Origin: Actinomycetes bacterium
GTDB taxonomy: Bacteria > Actinomycetota > Acidimicrobiia > Acidimicrobiales > Poriferisodalaceae
Length of the DNA: 34,163 bases
Assembly (NCBI GenBank): GCA_024228575.1
Contig: JAAETH010000128.1
Location: 1-34,163 of the forward strand
Direction: 5' to 3'
Shown here one piece after another: positions 24,260 to 32,765 of the stretch; position 1 is the first letter of the stretch, and each line of letters opens with the position of its first letter. The notes under the pieces are model-generated. The model was not told where the DNA came from, searched no databases, and saw nothing but the letters and a program-made list of their open reading frames with translations. The translations under genes and the position numbers were made by a program.

Positions 24260-25858
24260 GTGGTCTACGACCCGCGAATGCCGAGCCGCCAAGACTGTGT
24301 ATTGGGCAACCAGCTCGAACGCTGGGCCCGCGAACAACCAGACGACATCGCCGTCATCTTCTTCGACGGCGAGACGTGGACCTGGAGTGAGGCGCTCGAC
24401 CACACCCGCCGGGCGGCGAGAGCCTTTCGAGATCTCGGTGTCTCGAAAGGCGACCACGTTCTGTCCTGGCAGCCCAATGGCCGTGACGCGGTTCTCACCT
24501 GGTTCGGGCTGAACTACCTCGGGGCCGTCTACGTTCCCTTGAACACCGCCTACAAGGGAGGTGTTCTCGAACACCTGGTCCGGTTGTCGGATGCGACGCT
24601 CGTCGTGTGTCACGCCGATCTTGCACCGCGGTTGAACGACATCAAGACCGCCGCGCTCACCGACATCGTCGTCACCGGTGGCGAAGCCCACGTCGAGGGG
24701 CTGAAACACCACCCCTCGTCGCTCCTCGAGCCCGCGGTCGGGCTCGCCGAGATGCCGGACCCGGTCGAGCCGTGGGACACGCAGTACATCATCTTCACCT
24801 CGGGCACCACCGGCCCGTCGAAGGCGGTGCTGTCGTCGTACGTCCAGGGCTACTCCATGGGACCCGACGCCTACCCCATGCTCGACGCGAACGACAGGAT
24901 CCTCGTCAACCTTCCTCTGTTCCACGTCGGTGGCACCATCTTCATGATCCTCACTCTGGCCAGGGGCGGTTCGTGCTACCTCGACACCCATTTCCGCACC
25001 GACGAGTTCTGGCAGATAGTTCGCGACAACGAGATAACCGCCACCTGTCTCCTCGCCGCGATGATCCCGTTCCTGTCGAACCTTCCCACGCTCGAGGGCG
25101 AGTACGACCACCCGATGGAGAAGGTTCTGGTCGTACCGTGGACCGACGAGGCCATGGCGGTCTGCAAGCGCTACGGCCTGACCGCCTGGACCGGTTTCAA
25201 CATGACCGAGGTTTCCTCTCCGCTGGTCTCCGAACCCAACCCGACCGCTGCGGGAACGTGCGGGAAGGTTCGCGCCGGCATCGAGGCCCGTGTCGTCGAC
25301 GAGAACGACTGCGAGGTCGAGCCCGGCAAGACGGGCGAGTTGATCCTGCGCACCGACCGGCCATGGGCGATGAACCACGGCTACTACAAGAATCCCGAGG
25401 CCACCGCCAAGGCGTGGCGCAACGGCTGGTTCCACACCGGCGACGGGTTCCGCTACGACGAGGACGGGAACTTCTTCTTCGTCGATCGCATCAAGGATGC
25501 AATCCGACGCCGCGGCGAGAACATCTCCTCGTTCGAGGTCGAGAACGAGGTCGCGGCCCATCCAGACATCGGCGAGGTCGCCGCCATTCCCGTACCGAGC
25601 GAGCTGGGTGAGGATGAGGTGATGATCGTCGTCGCCCCCGCAGAGGGAACCGTCATCGAGAACGAGGACCTGTTCCGCTTCCTCGAACCACGGATGGCGC
25701 ACTTCATGCTGCCCCGCTACATCCGGACGGTCGATGCACTGCCCAAGACGCCCACACAGAAGGTGCAGAAGCATCTACTGAAGACGGACGGGGTCACCGA
25801 CGACACCTGGGACCGCGAGGCCGCCGGCATCAGGGTGAAGCGCGACCAGATCGGCTGA
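24260..25858 (+). CDS. AMP-forming acyl-CoA ligase (crotonobetaine/carnitine-CoA ligase-like)
   Basis: The 532-residue enzyme belongs to the ANL superfamily. It has the P-loop IIFTSGTTGPSKAVL at about 177-191, W-T-G-F-N-M-T-E-V (adenine and Mg contact), G-W-F-H-T-G-D-G (ATP ribose contact), D-R-I-K-D-A-I-R-R-R-G-E-N-I-S hinge and a final P-K-T-P-T-Q-K-V-Q-K containing the adenylation lysine. The TGPSKAVL variant and overall pattern resemble CaiC-type and related ligases acting on short polar acids, but substrate assignment is weak. It would form an acyl-CoA with ATP to AMP and PPi. GTG 24260 follows AAGGGGGACCCGAC. The gene is divergent from the CapA-like gene. Confidence 0.87.
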   Translation: MVYDPRMPSRQDCVLGNQLERWAREQPDDIAVIFFDGETWTWSEALDHTRRAARAFRDLGVSKGDHVLSWQPNGRDAVLTWFGLNYLGAVYVPLNTAYKGGVLEHLVRLSDATLVVCHADLAPRLNDIKTAALTDIVVTGGEAHVEGLKHHPSSLLEPAVGLAEMPDPVEPWDTQYIIFTSGTTGPSKAVLSSYVQGYSMGPDAYPMLDANDRILVNLPLFHVGGTIFMILTLARGGSCYLDTHFRTDEFWQIVRDNEITATCLLAAMIPFLSNLPTLEGEYDHPMEKVLVVPWTDEAMAVCKRYGLTAWTGFNMTEVSSPLVSEPNPTAAGTCGKVRAGIEARVVDENDCEVEPGKTGELILRTDRPWAMNHGYYKNPEATAKAWRNGWFHTGDGFRYDEDGNFFFVDRIKDAIRRRGENISSFEVENEVAAHPDIGEVAAIPVPSELGEDEVMIVVAPAEGTVIENEDLFRFLEPRMAHFMLPRYIRTVDALPKTPTQKVQKHLLKTDGVTDDTWDREAAGIRVKRDQIG

Positions 25859-25872
25859 TAGCGAGCCTCAGC

Positions 25873-26355
25873 TCAACCTTGCGACGAGTACTCGCTCTGG
25901 GCGGGATAGAAGTAGAGGGCCATGCAGGACTCGAACACGGCGTCGGCTACGTCGGCCTCCGCCATCGTTCCGCCACCGATCGAGAACTCGGCACCGCGCG
26001 GGCTCCACTCCAGCAAGTCGGCATCGAACCCGGCACGGCGCGTGCACTCGACCGATTCGACGGCGAGCGCCCTCAGCTCGGGCACCGACATGATGCCGTC
26101 CGACATGGCCGATTCGAACATCTCCTCGGCGATGGCCCACTCGCCAGGGTCGAGAGCGACGGGTGGTGGCGCGACGGTGGTCGGTGCTCCGGGTGCCGTC
26201 GACTCTGGCTGAAGCTGAACCTCGGGGAAGCCGTCACTCCCCACCGAACATGCCATCAAGGCCAACACCCAGACACCGGGCGCAGCGAAGGAGAGCACCG
26301 ATCGTCGCCCCAGCTCACCCGCTCGCCACCGACCATCCGCCAACCCGATTACCAC
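25873..26355 (-). CDS. Small secreted lipoprotein, unknown function
   Basis: The 160-residue protein is predicted to be exported: G-R-R-S-V-L-S-F (a twin-arginine-like start) leads into a hydrophobic stretch ending in the lipobox L-A-L-M-A-C (Cys36). A Pro/Thr-rich spacer is followed by an acidic helical domain with three cysteines (E-C-T-R-R-A-G at about 104, later S-C-M-A-L). I do not recognise the family. The GTG start at 26355 is uncertain because the only purine-rich stretch abuts it; GTG at codon 20 is another option. It is convergent with the ligase gene (14 bp apart) and divergent from thiolase. Confidence 0.6.
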   Translation of the reverse strand: MVIGLADGRWRAGELGRRSVLSFAAPGVWVLALMACSVGSDGFPEVQLQPESTAPGAPTTVAPPPVALDPGEWAIAEEMFESAMSDGIMSVPELRALAVESVECTRRAGFDADLLEWSPRGAEFSIGGGTMAEADVADAVFESCMALYFYPAQSEYSSQG

Positions 26356-26424
26356 CTCTCAAGCCGTTCGCTGCGAACCTAGCACCGGCGGAAGGTGAGA
26401 TCACAGCGCTACCCGGCTCCAACT

Positions 26425-26440
26425 ACCGGGCCGGCCCGGT
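26425..26440. promoter_or_regulatory. Perfect 16-bp palindrome upstream of the thiolase gene
   Basis: ACCGGGCCGGCCCGGT is self-complementary over 16 bases, 58 bp before the thiolase start and 69 bp from the divergent lipoprotein start. A looser GTTCG-CTG-CGAAC dyad lies at 26366-26378. Both are candidate operators; the GC richness lowers confidence. Confidence 0.35.
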
Positions 26441-26498
26441 TTGCATTGGTCGGCCCGACAGAGTTCTCTGGAACCGTTGTCATCGTGGAGGAAACAGC

Positions 26499-27686
26499 GT
26501 GCGTGAAGTAGTGATCGTGGAAGCGGGCCGGTCGCCCATCGGCAAGAGGAACGGCTCTCTGGCCAACGCCCACCCGGCCGACATCCTGGGTCCGGTGATG
26601 ATGCAGACCGTCGACCGGGCTGGAATCACATCGTCCGACGTCGGTCAGGTCATCGGGGGTTGTATCAACAAGGTCGGCGCCCAGGCGATGAATGTCACCC
26701 GCACAGCCTGGCTCAGCCACGGCGGAGCCGAAGAGGTGGCGGCCTCGACCGTCGACTCGCAGTGCGGCTCTTCACAGCATGCGGTGAACCTGGGATACAG
26801 CCTGATCGCCTCGGGTGTCGAGGACGTCGTTCTCGCCTGTGGCGTCGAGAACATGAGCGTTCTGCCGATCGGTTCCGACGCGTATGCGGGAGCGAAGACC
26901 GGGCTTGGCAAGCCCGTATCGCGCAGCTACTTCGAGCACTACGAATTCACCAGCCAATTCGAGGGCTCCGAGCGCATGGCCGACAAGTACGGCATCTCGC
27001 GAGAGGACACCGACGCGTTGGGCTTGTTGTCGCAGGAGAGGGCAGCCAGGGCTGTCGCCGAGGGGCGGTTCGAGACCCAAATCATCCCGCTCGAGGCACC
27101 GGTCGTCGGCGACGATGGCGAGAAGACGGGCGAGACCGTCACCTTCACCCGCGACGAAGTCCCCCGCAACACCAGCCTCGAACAGCTGGCCAAGCTCAAG
27201 CCGGTCGCCCGTGAAGACGGGGTGCACACGGCAGGCTCCTCGTCGCAGATCGCCGACGGCGCCGCCGCCGTGTTGCTCATGAGCGCTGACAAGGCCGCCG
27301 AGCTGGGCTGCACTCCGATGGCCATGGTCTGCCAGACGGCATTGGTCGGCTGCGACCCGGTGCTGATGCTCGAGGGGCCAATCCCCGCCACCGAGCGGGT
27401 GCTGGGGCGCGAGGGCATCAACATCGACGACGTCGACGTGTTCGAGATCAACGAAGCCTTCGCTTCGGTCGTGCTGTCGTGGGCCAAGACGGTCGGAGCC
27501 GACATGGAGAAGGTGAACCCCAACGGCGGCGCGATCGCTCTCGGTCACCCGCTCGGCGGAACCGGCTGTTTCCTCACAACCAAAGCAGTCCACGAGCTGC
27601 AACGAACCGGTGGACGTTACGGCCTCATCGCCATGTGCTGCGGTGGTGGCTTGGGCACCGGCACCCTCATCGAGCGAGTCGGCTGA
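26499..27686 (+). CDS. Thiolase (acetyl-CoA acyltransferase family)
   Basis: The 395-residue enzyme has the thiolase catalytic set: nucleophilic Cys89 in DSQCGSSQHAV, the N-E-A-F-A loop near 320, His350 in G-G-A-I-A-L-G-H-P-L-G-G-T-G and the second cysteine at 380/381 in M-C-C-G-G-G-L-G-T-G. It cleaves a 3-ketoacyl-CoA with CoA, or runs in reverse as acetyl-CoA acetyltransferase. The length is normal. GTG 26499 is favoured because GTGGAGGAAACAGC immediately precedes it and the protein then starts with the usual R-E-V-V-I-V-E-A-G-R-S-P-I-G. It ends 9 bp from the convergent ligase gene. Confidence 0.92.
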   Translation: MREVVIVEAGRSPIGKRNGSLANAHPADILGPVMMQTVDRAGITSSDVGQVIGGCINKVGAQAMNVTRTAWLSHGGAEEVAASTVDSQCGSSQHAVNLGYSLIASGVEDVVLACGVENMSVLPIGSDAYAGAKTGLGKPVSRSYFEHYEFTSQFEGSERMADKYGISREDTDALGLLSQERAARAVAEGRFETQIIPLEAPVVGDDGEKTGETVTFTRDEVPRNTSLEQLAKLKPVAREDGVHTAGSSSQIADGAAAVLLMSADKAAELGCTPMAMVCQTALVGCDPVLMLEGPIPATERVLGREGINIDDVDVFEINEAFASVVLSWAKTVGADMEKVNPNGGAIALGHPLGGTGCFLTTKAVHELQRTGGRYGLIAMCCGGGLGTGTLIERVG

Positions 27687-27695
27687 CCCTACGCG

Positions 27696-29318
27696 TTAGC
27701 CGACGTCCATCATGTCGCGAGCGGTCGAGTAGTCGGCCTTGCCATTCGGTGCCCTGGGAACGGTCTCGACGAAGACGAGTTGCCGGGGCGCCTTGAAGTG
27801 GCTCAGCCGTTGCTTGGTGTGCTCGATGAGACCCTCGGCATCGATGTCGCCATCGGGCTCGAGCGAAGCCACCCCCACGACCCGTTCACCGAAACGTTCG
27901 TCTGGAACGCCGAACACGAGGCAGTCGTGCACCGCCGGGTGGGTCTTCACAGCCTCCTCCACCTCTTCGGGGAAGACCTTCTCGCCGCCGGTGTTGATGG
28001 AGTTGGAGCCCCGCCCGAGAAGGGTGATGGAGCCGTCATCTTCGACGGTGGCCATGTCGCCGTGGAACGTGTAGCGAACACCACCGATCTCGCGGAACGT
28101 ACGAGCCGTCTTCTCTTCATCCTTGTAGTAGCCGAGTGGAACGTTCGCGCTCGTGCTGGCCACCATCCCCAGGTCGCCAGACCCCGGCACGATCTCGTTG
28201 TCGTCCTCGTCGAACACCTTGACACCGGGCGTGAGCTCGAACTTGGCGGTGTCGGCGGTGTCGGCATCGGCGACTGCGACGTTTTGACCCATGCCTCCCT
28301 CGGTGGATCCGAGGACGTCTTGAATAGCCACGTGTGGCATATGCCCGAGCAGCCCTTGTTTGACCTCGGTGCTGAACATGGCACCCGATGACACGATTCG
28401 TTCCAGCGAACTCGTGTCGTAGGCACTGCCGGTTTCGGCCCGATCGTTGAGGGCCCTGAGCATCGGCCGGGCAAAGGCATCGCCGACGATCACGGCCGAG
28501 GTGACACCGTGGCGCTCGATCACCGACCAGACCTCGTCCACATCGAGATGGCGCGACTCCATCAGGACCACCGCTCCACCCACAAGATGGGTGACCATCG
28601 CTCCGAGCCAGACACCGGTTCCGTGCATGAGTGGGCAGCACGGCATGCCCCGGCCCAGAAGACCACCCTGTTTCATCATCCCCACGATTGCAGCCACCTG
28701 CTCGGACGATTCGAACGGGGGAAGGCCCCCCTGCTCGGCGATCGCGTTCAGGAAGAACTGGGTGAAAGAGCCCATGCCGTACATGACACCCTTGGGCATT
28801 CCCGTGGTGCCGCCCGTGTACAACATGTAGATGTCATCCTCGCGGCGAGCGATGCGGTCGGCGGGGGCATACGCGGCGATGACTTCTTCGTAGAGCCGGG
28901 CACCATCGAGATGATCGTCGCTGTCGGGCAACTCGACCAACAGTTTCAGCCGCGGAAGCCGCTCACGGATCCGACCGATGCGATCGCCGAGCGATGAGTG
29001 GAACACCAACGCTTCGCACTCGGCGTTGTCGAGCAGGTACCAGAGCTCGTCGTCGAGGTAGCGGTAGTTGACGTTGAACGGAGTGGCCCGAACCTTGAAC
29101 GCTGCAAACTGTGTCTCGAGATACTCGGGGCAGTTGTAGAGGAACATGCCCACCTTCGAGTCGAGTCCGATTCCGGCCTCGTCGAAGGCTGCTGCCAGCC
29201 TCGCCGATCGCTCGTCGAACTCGCCCCACGCGACCGTTCGGTCTCCCTGGATGACTGCAGGTTCATCGGGGATCGTGTCAGCTATTGCTTCCCACACATC
29301 TGGATATGTCAGCGCCAT
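27696..29318 (-). CDS. AMP-forming acyl-CoA synthetase (FadD-like)
   Basis: The 540-residue enzyme has the P-loop M-L-Y-T-G-G-T-T-G-M-P-K-G-V-M at 165-179, the variant with YTGGTTGMPKG that is common in actinobacterial FadD proteins such as those of steroid catabolism. It also has L-G-S-T-E-G-G-M-G, H-G-D-M-A-T-V-E, L-L-G-R-G-S-N-S-I-N-T-G-G-E-K-V-F-P-E-E-V (hinge) and the C-terminal P-R-A-P-N-G-K-A-D-Y lysine. It would activate a fatty or other carboxylic acid to its CoA ester. Its first 40 codons have a diverged, broken copy at 31190-31319 on the same strand. ATG 29318 gives the typical N-terminus. Confidence 0.88.
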   Translation of the reverse strand: MALTYPDVWEAIADTIPDEPAVIQGDRTVAWGEFDERSARLAAAFDEAGIGLDSKVGMFLYNCPEYLETQFAAFKVRATPFNVNYRYLDDELWYLLDNAECEALVFHSSLGDRIGRIRERLPRLKLLVELPDSDDHLDGARLYEEVIAAYAPADRIARREDDIYMLYTGGTTGMPKGVMYGMGSFTQFFLNAIAEQGGLPPFESSEQVAAIVGMMKQGGLLGRGMPCCPLMHGTGVWLGAMVTHLVGGAVVLMESRHLDVDEVWSVIERHGVTSAVIVGDAFARPMLRALNDRAETGSAYDTSSLERIVSSGAMFSTEVKQGLLGHMPHVAIQDVLGSTEGGMGQNVAVADADTADTAKFELTPGVKVFDEDDNEIVPGSGDLGMVASTSANVPLGYYKDEEKTARTFREIGGVRYTFHGDMATVEDDGSITLLGRGSNSINTGGEKVFPEEVEEAVKTHPAVHDCLVFGVPDERFGERVVGVASLEPDGDIDAEGLIEHTKQRLSHFKAPRQLVFVETVPRAPNGKADYSTARDMMDVG

Positions 29319-29432
29319 GCAGTTGTTGTATCACCGCTCGGATCAGTGGCTCCATTCCTCACGAGGTTCGAGCCTGCCCGATGATCGACCGTAACGAACT
29401 CGTCCCGGCGGCCGATGCAGCCATGACCCGGG

Positions 29433-31097
29433 TCAGGTGACGTCGGCGGTGGGCTGCATCGACCAGGAGGAGAAGCCGCCGCTGAGGTTGTAGGCCTCGA
29501 ATCCCAACTGACGGAGCAGGCGGGTAGCGAGGTAGCCGCGCTGGCCGACAGCACAGTAGACGATGACCGGCGCTCGTTTGTCTGGCTCGACCGCACAAGC
29601 CCGCAGCTGGTCGATCGAGCAGTTGATCGCCCCGGCGATGTGACCTCGGTCGAACTCTGCTGGACTGCGGACGTCGAGAAGGGTCGCCCCTCGAGCCATC
29701 ATCTCGCGGACCCGATCCGCGTGCACGATGGGGTGATCACCCCGAATCTGGTTGGCGGCCACAAACCCGGCCATATTGATGGCGTCCTTGGCCGAGCCGA
29801 ATTGGGGTGTGTAACAGAGTTCGGCCTCCTCCAGATCGAACACGGTGAGGCCCGCTTGGATGGCCATGGCGATGACGTCGATCCGTTTGTCGACTCCGGC
29901 TCTACCCACGGCCTGGGCTCCGAGAATTCGTCCATCCTCTGGCGCGAACAGGAGCTTCATGTGAATGGTCTCTGCGCCCGAGTAGTAGCTGGCGTGATGG
30001 CCGGGGTGCAGGTAGACCTTCTCGTAGTCGAGCCCGAGTCGTTGGAGGCCCTTCTCGCTGGCGCCGGTCATGGCCGCGGCCATGTCGAACACCCCGACAA
30101 TGGCCGTGCCCTGGGTGCCCCGGAAGCGTGACGGTCGACCGAAGATGTGATCGGCGGCTATCCGGCCTTGACGGTTGGCCGGGCCGGCCAACGGAACCTG
30201 CGACGGCGTACCGGTGACATAGTCGGTTACCTCTACGACATCACCTACGGCGTAGATGTTGGGGTGCGAGGTCCGCATGTGGTCATCGACCTGGATGCCA
30301 CCACGCTCCCCCAAGTCCAACCCAGCATCGATGGCCAGCTTGTTCTCCGGCCGCACGCCGACGCTGAGGACGACAAGATCGGTCTCGAGGCGATCACCAC
30401 CGCTTGTGGCAACGACTACCGATCCGGTCTCGGTGGTCTCGAATGCTCCGGCCGATTCCGAGAGTCGCAGTGTTACGCCCTTTTCCCGCAGATGTGCCTC
30501 GATCGGCATCATCATCTCGCGGTCCCACGGAGGAAGCACCTGGTCGGCCAGCTCAACGATGGTCACGTCGAGCCCACGGTGAGCCAGGTTCTCGGCCATC
30601 TCGATTCCAACAAAGCCGGCACCGACCACGACCGCAGACTTCATTCCGCCCTCGACCATTCCCCTGATTCGGTCTGCGTCCGCGAGGTCACGGACCACCT
30701 GAACTCGCTCGGAGTCGACCCCGGGGATGGGTGGCCGAATCGGGGCCGCACCGGTGGAGAGAATCAACCGGTCGTAGGACTCTTCATACTCCTCACCACT
30801 GACCAGATCCCGAATTGTCACCACCTGTGCGTCTGCGTCGACGCCGATGGCTTCGGACTGGATGCGCACGTCGAGGCCGTAGCGACCGCGGAGCCGCTCG
30901 ACCGGCGTCACCAGGAGGTCGTCACGCTCGGCGATGACACCCCCGATGAAGTAGGGGATGCCACAGTTGGCGAAGGACGGGTGCATCCCCCGTTCGACCA
31001 ACACGATGTGGGCGGTCTCGTCGAGACGACGCGCCCGCGCCGCGGCGGAAGCACCGCCGGCGACGCCTCCAACGATGACGAGCTTCGTGGGCTCCAT
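29433..31097 (-). CDS. CoA-disulfide reductase-type flavoprotein with C-terminal rhodanese domain
   Basis: The 554-residue protein starts with an FAD Rossmann motif (V-I-V-G-G-V-A-G-G-A-S-A-A-A-R-A-R-R) and has the single redox cysteine of CoA-disulfide reductases, Cys45 in F-A-N-C-G-I-P-Y. A second, NAD(P)H-binding motif V-V-V-G-A-G-F-V-G-I-E-M-A-E-N and the Y-A-V-G-D-V FAD site follow. Residues about 465-554 are a rhodanese domain with active Cys515 in V-Y-C-A-V-G-Q-R-G. Such fusions reduce CoA disulfide, persulfide or polysulfide and move sulfane sulfur. ATG 31097 follows TTGGAGGATCGT. It sits between a duplicated ligase fragment and the full ligase on the minus strand. Confidence 0.9.
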   Translation of the reverse strand: MEPTKLVIVGGVAGGASAAARARRLDETAHIVLVERGMHPSFANCGIPYFIGGVIAERDDLLVTPVERLRGRYGLDVRIQSEAIGVDADAQVVTIRDLVSGEEYEESYDRLILSTGAAPIRPPIPGVDSERVQVVRDLADADRIRGMVEGGMKSAVVVGAGFVGIEMAENLAHRGLDVTIVELADQVLPPWDREMMMPIEAHLREKGVTLRLSESAGAFETTETGSVVVATSGGDRLETDLVVLSVGVRPENKLAIDAGLDLGERGGIQVDDHMRTSHPNIYAVGDVVEVTDYVTGTPSQVPLAGPANRQGRIAADHIFGRPSRFRGTQGTAIVGVFDMAAAMTGASEKGLQRLGLDYEKVYLHPGHHASYYSGAETIHMKLLFAPEDGRILGAQAVGRAGVDKRIDVIAMAIQAGLTVFDLEEAELCYTPQFGSAKDAINMAGFVAANQIRGDHPIVHADRVREMMARGATLLDVRSPAEFDRGHIAGAINCSIDQLRACAVEPDKRAPVIVYCAVGQRGYLATRLLRQLGFEAYNLSGGFSSWSMQPTADVT

Positions 31098-31189
31098 ACG
31101 ATCCTCCAAGAAATGTCCGTACAACTGGAGGATAACCACAACGCCCAATGCTGGGACCACTGGCGTTGGTGACGTCCGACACCACGCCG

Positions 31190-31319
31190 AAACCGCCAGC
31201 CTCGCCCGTCGGCTTTCGACCTCGCCCCATGCAACCGTGCAATCTCCTTGGATGACCGCCTGTTCATCGGGGATGGTGTCGGCTATCGCCTCCCAGATAT
31301 CGGCATGGATCGGCTCCAT
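31190..31319 (-). pseudogene. Truncated duplicate of an acyl-CoA synthetase N-terminus
   Basis: Reading down from ATG 31319, the frame encodes a D-I-W-E-A-I-A-D-T-I-P-D-E-Q-A-V-I-Q-G-D stretch and then T-V-A-W-G-E-x-x-x-x-R-A-R-L-A. This matches codons 7-42 of the intact synthetase at 29318 with few changes. Similarity stops near 31190 and the frame then runs into the upstream spacer of the CoA-disulfide reductase gene. It is a remnant of a paralogue or a partial duplication. The remaining ~500 residues are absent. Confidence 0.8.
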
Positions 31320-31360
31320 CGAGCCACTATGGAACCGGGCGATCGAGGTCCCATTCTTCT

Positions 31361-32299
31361 TCAGGGTTCGAGCACAACCTTGATGGCACCCGACGCCCGA
31401 TCGGCTGCCACGGCAAAGGCCTCTGGGGCCGCGTCGAGGGGGAATCTGTGGGTGATGATCGTCTCGGCCAACCCGGGTGAACTCGCCAGCAATGCTGCCG
31501 CGTTGTCGACATCGCGACCGGCCGCGTGACGTCCATAGAGTGTGGTCGGGCACAACGTGACCTGCTTCAAACACATGGACATACCCGGCAGGGCAACCGG
31601 GCCCCAGTAGATGCCGGGGATTGCGACCTGGGCCGAGGGCTTGGCGATCTTGACCGCCTGCTCGAGCGCACTCTGCGAGCCGGCAGCCTCGATCACAAGG
31701 TCGTACTCGCCGGAGATCTCGGTGGCACCCAGACGTTCTCCCGCCACCCGCTGGGCGTCGTGGCGGGCAGCCAGTCCCACTTCACATCCGTGGGCTCTCG
31801 CGACAGCGACCGCACAAAGGCCGATGGCTCCACCTCCGACGACCGCCACACGCTGGTCCGAGCGCACCTGGGCACGACGGAACGAATGCACGAGCACAGC
31901 GAGAGGTTCGACCATAGACGCGTCGCGCGGATCGACACCGGCGGGAAGCCGGACAAGGGCACGCTCGGGCACCCACATGGCGTCGGCCATGCCGCCGTCC
32001 CTGCCGACTCCGAAGAGCATGGCCGAGCCGTCGGCACACAGGTTGTACTCGCCACGGCAACAGGGATCACACCTGCCACACGGAGAGAGCGGTTCGACCG
32101 CAACCGGTGTGCCATCGTCGGTGAACCCGGCGATTTCGTGGCCGAGGGTGATCGTGTCGCTCGCCAGACCGGACCCGACGAGATGCAGGTCCGAGCCGCA
32201 GATTCCGGCGGAGCTGACCTTGACACGAACACCGGGGCCGTCGCAGCGCTGAACCTCGGTCACCTCGACCTGGCCTTCTCGCACCCGAACAGCCCGCAT
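31361..32299 (-). CDS. Zinc-dependent medium-chain alcohol dehydrogenase
   Basis: The 312-residue protein has the medium-chain dehydrogenase/reductase plan: catalytic zinc ligands in A-G-I-C-G-S-D-L-H and L-G-H-E-I-A-G-F, the four-cysteine structural zinc loop C-G-R-C-D-P-C-C-R-G-E-Y-N-L-C, and an NAD(P)-binding V-A-V-V-G-G-G-A-I-G-L-C-A-V-A. It is somewhat shorter than the usual ~340-350 residues. It would oxidise an alcohol or polyol with NAD(P)+; the substrate is unknown. ATG 32299 follows TTGGAGAACACG. An upstream extension of the same frame to 32671 is low-complexity and overlaps another reading, so it is rejected. It is 53 bp downstream of a frameshifted gene on the same strand. Confidence 0.87.
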   Translation of the reverse strand: MRAVRVREGQVEVTEVQRCDGPGVRVKVSSAGICGSDLHLVGSGLASDTITLGHEIAGFTDDGTPVAVEPLSPCGRCDPCCRGEYNLCADGSAMLFGVGRDGGMADAMWVPERALVRLPAGVDPRDASMVEPLAVLVHSFRRAQVRSDQRVAVVGGGAIGLCAVAVARAHGCEVGLAARHDAQRVAGERLGATEISGEYDLVIEAAGSQSALEQAVKIAKPSAQVAIPGIYWGPVALPGMSMCLKQVTLCPTTLYGRHAAGRDVDNAAALLASSPGLAETIITHRFPLDAAPEAFAVAADRASGAIKVVLEP

Positions 32300-32352
32300 C
32301 GTGTTCTCCAATCGTGGTTTCGGATCCGATCCTAGAGTGCGCCCAGCGGAGA

Positions 32353-32711
32353 TCAGTCGTCGAGCGATCCGGCTCCGGCTCTGATGAGACACGACTCTTC
32401 GGTGTCGGGCACGAACACACGGCCGGCGAGCTTCGCTGCACTCGCCAGGTGGTAGCCCAGACGGCGTCGACATCGATCGACAAGAGGTCGGCCGAGATGG
32501 TGTTGTCGCGGATCTCGGCGTAGCGGTAGGCCGCTGTGATCTGTGCTCGGCGAACGATATGGCGGTGCTCTGGGTGGCACAGCAGGAAGGCTGCCACAGC
32601 GGGATCGCTGTTCGGCAGGCAGATCGTGGGCGAAACAGACAAGGCTGTATGCGACGCAGGAGGGTCCTCATGAACGACAGCCGGTACCGAGCGTCGTAGT
32701 GGTTTGCTCAT
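32353..32711 (-). pseudogene. Frameshifted hypothetical gene
   Basis: ATG 32711 has a strong GTGGAGGATCCCG ribosome binding site, and the first ~80 codons look protein-like (H-I-V-R-R-A-Q-I-T-A-A-Y-R-Y-A-E-I-R-D-N, then I-S-A-D-L-L-S-I-D-V-D). Near 32450-32475 the sensible reading moves to another frame (L-G-Y-H-L-A-S-A-A-K-L-A-G-R-V-F-V-P-D), which ends at TGA 32353. In the original frame the text turns to low-complexity Ser/Pro/Arg and runs on into the alcohol dehydrogenase gene. Joined, the product would be about 118 residues. I do not recognise it. The break may be a true one-base deletion or a sequencing error. Confidence 0.5.
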
Positions 32712-32765
32712 CGGGATCCTCCACTCATGGCGCCGACACGCCCTTCACCTCATAACATCTGCCTC

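Noticed and set aside
24152-25774. Long minus-strand open frame of 540 codons
   Set aside because: It is the antisense shadow of the acyl-CoA ligase; high GC leaves such frames open, and its composition is not protein-like.
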